Shown here piece after piece: positions 36,280 to 38,474 of a stretch of 38,474 bases of DNA (position 1 is the first letter of the stretch; the number at the start of each line of letters is the position of its first letter). The DNA comes from Bacteroidales bacterium. GTDB lineage: Bacteria; Bacteroidota; Bacteroidia; Bacteroidales; M50B96. The stretch spans positions 1 to 38,474 of the forward strand of contig JAIPAR010000006.1 of assembly GCA_021739985.1 (NCBI GenBank), read 5' to 3'. The notes beneath the pieces were generated by a model that saw only the letters and a list, made by a program, of their open reading frames with translations, did not search any database and was not told the origin of the DNA. The translations under genes were made by a program, and so were the position numbers.

Positions 36280-37143
36280 TTAAAACATTTTTTTTCCGAA
36301 CAGTCCATATTGGATTTTATCCCGATGGAAAGTCCATTGTAAATCGACGATTGGTGTTGCAAAGAAAACACTTCTGTTGGGAGTTTGAGCATACGAAATA
36401 TGATATCCAACCAGGAGATGAAAAAAACGACCCTTGTATAGATGAACTCCACCTTTATGCTCAATTGCCCAGGTTTGATTGGGTAAATAGATGAAATTCA
36501 AATCAGTAGTCATATCTGTTCGAACACCCAGCCGGGCATCAAATCCAAGTCCGGCAAGCAAACTCAGACCATCATTCAGAAAATAAGTACGTTGGAATAC
36601 TACCCCTTCTTCAATCAGCGGAAAAGGAATGGTATCAAAGACATGACCGGACTGAACGCCAAGTGTAAGTGTAAGAATTCGTTGATAACCCGTAAATCGG
36701 TTCGACTGATTAAATTCTTCGCTGGTAAAAGCAGGGCATTTACTCTCACCCCAGCCATAACTAAGCAGAAGATTCGCACCATATCCGATGGTCTGCGGAA
36801 CTTCTGCTTCAGAAGGATAGGACTCAAATCGGGGTAATTGGGAGATATTCTTGAGTAAAAAGCTTGGATACCAGGTTTTAACTTCTGAGGCAATAGCAAT
36901 ATGCTTTGATTTCAACCAGTTATTCTTCCAGGCCAGATTTGGATAAACAAGAAAGGCAGGCAGCATGGCAGAAAATTCGGTTTTCCCGGTTAAGGCATAT
37001 GCCGATGGATGGAAAATAGCCAGATGAAAGTCCTTTTTATTCATGGTGAAAGCCGTGCCTTGCGTCAGTAATTGACGCTGAGCAACCCCTTGCTCGACAC
37101 AGAATGACAGATAAACAAATATTAAAAGAAATATATAACGCAT
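36280..37143 (-). CDS. Hypothetical secreted/outer-membrane protein
   Basis: Signal-like N-terminus MRYIFLLIFVYLSFCVEQGVAQ; beta-rich body; 2-bp gap to ubiE. Confidence 0.6.
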   Translation of the reverse strand: MRYIFLLIFVYLSFCVEQGVAQRQLLTQGTAFTMNKKDFHLAIFHPSAYALTGKTEFSAMLPAFLVYPNLAWKNNWLKSKHIAIASEVKTWYPSFLLKNISQLPRFESYPSEAEVPQTIGYGANLLLSYGWGESKCPAFTSEEFNQSNRFTGYQRILTLTLGVQSGHVFDTIPFPLIEEGVVFQRTYFLNDGLSLLAGLGFDARLGVRTDMTTDLNFIYLPNQTWAIEHKGGVHLYKGRFFHLLVGYHISYAQTPNRSVFFATPIVDLQWTFHRDKIQYGLFGKKMF

Positions 37144-37178
37144 GGCAAATAATTATGCCTCAAAAATAGGGAAATGAT

Positions 37179-37186
37179 TAGTTTTG
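37179..37186 (+). promoter_or_regulatory. Candidate -7 element (TAGTTTTG)
   Basis: TAnnTTTG upstream of the SprB/T9SS gene; no -33 seen. Confidence 0.35.
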
Positions 37187-37316
37187 GGTCTTAGTTTGTC
37201 GAATAAAATAAATGGATGAATTGTTCAGTCCTAAATGCTTACTCAAATCGATAATGATAAGCTGGACTAGCCTGGAAGAGACAAACCAACATATAATGAA
37301 TTTAGAGTATCAAAAG

Positions 37317-38243
37317 ATGAAATTGATTGTTTTGTTTAGTGTGATGATATCGCTGCCTTTTTTATGCATCGGACAAGATTCGCTGCAGGTAGATTTCTTT
37401 ACCGTCCCGGTCAGTTCAGGCGGATTGGCCGATGGTCAAATTGATTTGCGCATCAAGGCGGGAATTCCACCTTACACGATTTATTGGAGTACCGGGGTTC
37501 ATCAGGAGAACCAAACAGGGCTTGCGGCCGGCGTTTATCAATGCACCATTACAGATGGACAGCAAGTCCCCCATCTCCTGGCTACTGAAGTGCATCAGCC
37601 GGGAGCGTTTACATGGACTTATACCAACACAGGAGATAATCATACGATTTTAATTCCGGAAGGATCCATTCAACATATTCAGGTGGAGGATGGAGATTAC
37701 ATTGGTGTCTTTTATAAATTGAATAATTCCTACCAATGTGGAGGATACCTGGAGATTGCAGGAACCGGGAATCAAGCTGTAACAGCTTGGGGCGATAATT
37801 CTCTGTCCGCCGAAAAGGATGGATTTTCATACGGGGAGCCATTTGTATTCGCCTGGTATGATTTATCATCCCAACGTATGTATTATTTGCAGTCCGATTT
37901 TTCACTAGAAGGATTTGCCAATAAAGGGTATTATGCTTCCAATGGAATTTCCGGATTGTCTCAATTAGGGAATATCAGCAACGAACTCGCTATAGAAACC
38001 GTATTTCAACAGATTCCGGCGCTATATCCAAATCCATGCCTGGGCATTGTCAATATACGTTTGGATGTGCCGCCATCTCAACCTGTAGAACTTAATTTAT
38101 ACGACAATTTTGGGCGATTAGTTTTTTGTGAAATTGTTGATAATCAAACGCATACATTAAATGTTTCAATGCTGCCGGCAGGGGTCTATTTATTGCAGAT
38201 TGCCACCGAAAAAGCCCAACAACTTATCATTATGCCTGATTAG
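37317..38243 (+). CDS. Secreted protein with SprB-like repeat and T9SS type A sorting domain
   Basis: Signal peptide from MKLIVLFSVMISLPFLCIGQ; KAGIPPYTIYWSTGVHQENQTGLAAGVYQCTITDGQ; C-terminal LYPNPCLGIVNIRL...AGVYLLQIATEKAQQLIIMPD. Confidence 0.85.
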   Translation: MKLIVLFSVMISLPFLCIGQDSLQVDFFTVPVSSGGLADGQIDLRIKAGIPPYTIYWSTGVHQENQTGLAAGVYQCTITDGQQVPHLLATEVHQPGAFTWTYTNTGDNHTILIPEGSIQHIQVEDGDYIGVFYKLNNSYQCGGYLEIAGTGNQAVTAWGDNSLSAEKDGFSYGEPFVFAWYDLSSQRMYYLQSDFSLEGFANKGYYASNGISGLSQLGNISNELAIETVFQQIPALYPNPCLGIVNIRLDVPPSQPVELNLYDNFGRLVFCEIVDNQTHTLNVSMLPAGVYLLQIATEKAQQLIIMPD

Positions 38244-38474
38244 TTACATGGCCCATTCCGGGAAAATTGCCGGATTGATATCAAAAACATACGTTCCCCA
38301 GTAATATACGCCGAGTGTGGTAATAAAGGCTGTAATTAGATTGAGTATCAAGCCGGTCAATGCCATATCTTTGATACGCAAATGGCCGGAAGAGAATACA
38401 ATGGCATTGGGTGGCGTTGCAACGGGAAGCATGAAAGCCAACGATGCGGCAAATGTGGCCGGAAGCATTAATAA
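38244..38474 (-). CDS. SLC13/DASS family transporter, C-terminal fragment (truncated by window edge)
   Basis: LPATFAASLAFMLPVATPPNAIVFSSGHLRIKDMALTGLILNLI. Confidence 0.88.
   Translation of the reverse strand, partial: LLMLPATFAASLAFMLPVATPPNAIVFSSGHLRIKDMALTGLILNLITAFITTLGVYYWGTYVFDINPAIFPEWAM

Overview
This 38.5 kb window looks like a Bacteroidota chromosome: TAnnTTTG-type -7 promoter elements, T9SS C-terminal sorting domains, S46 peptidase, GH92, TonB pairs. All family calls are by eye; no database was searched. Housekeeping content, left to right: 3' end of rnhB; ParD/ParE-type toxin-antitoxin pair; tRNA-Arg(CCG); NERD-domain protein; AhpC-type peroxiredoxin; S41 C-terminal processing protease; DUF1801 protein; ABC-F ATPase; T9SS repeat protein; arsM-like and arsC genes; ECF sigma operon with surface proteins; GH92 mannosidase; DUF1207-like and kelch-like proteins; DUF2797 protein; shikimate cluster (aroC, aroA, aroD, aroB) plus a PabA/TrpG amidotransferase; two tandem TonB genes; hflX; HU-CCDC81/SPOR protein; lpxK; purine nucleoside phosphorylase; S46 dipeptidyl-peptidase; CvpA; UbiE/MenG; outer-membrane protein; SprB/T9SS protein; 3' end of an SLC13 transporter. 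Most worth following up: (1) a single ORF joining an ECF sigma factor to a membrane-spanning segment and periplasmic tail, leading an operon with a beta-barrel, a PKD/T9SS protein and a His/Cys-rich repeat T9SS protein; (2) a hairpin-rich, apparently non-coding leader (about 130 nt) upstream of arsC, with tandem hairpins between arsC and arsM; (3) an ArsM-like protein lacking a cysteine normally conserved in arsenite methyltransferases; (4) a ParD/ParE promoter whose spacer is filled by a palindrome. No CRISPR array, prophage, IS element or complete defence system was recognised.
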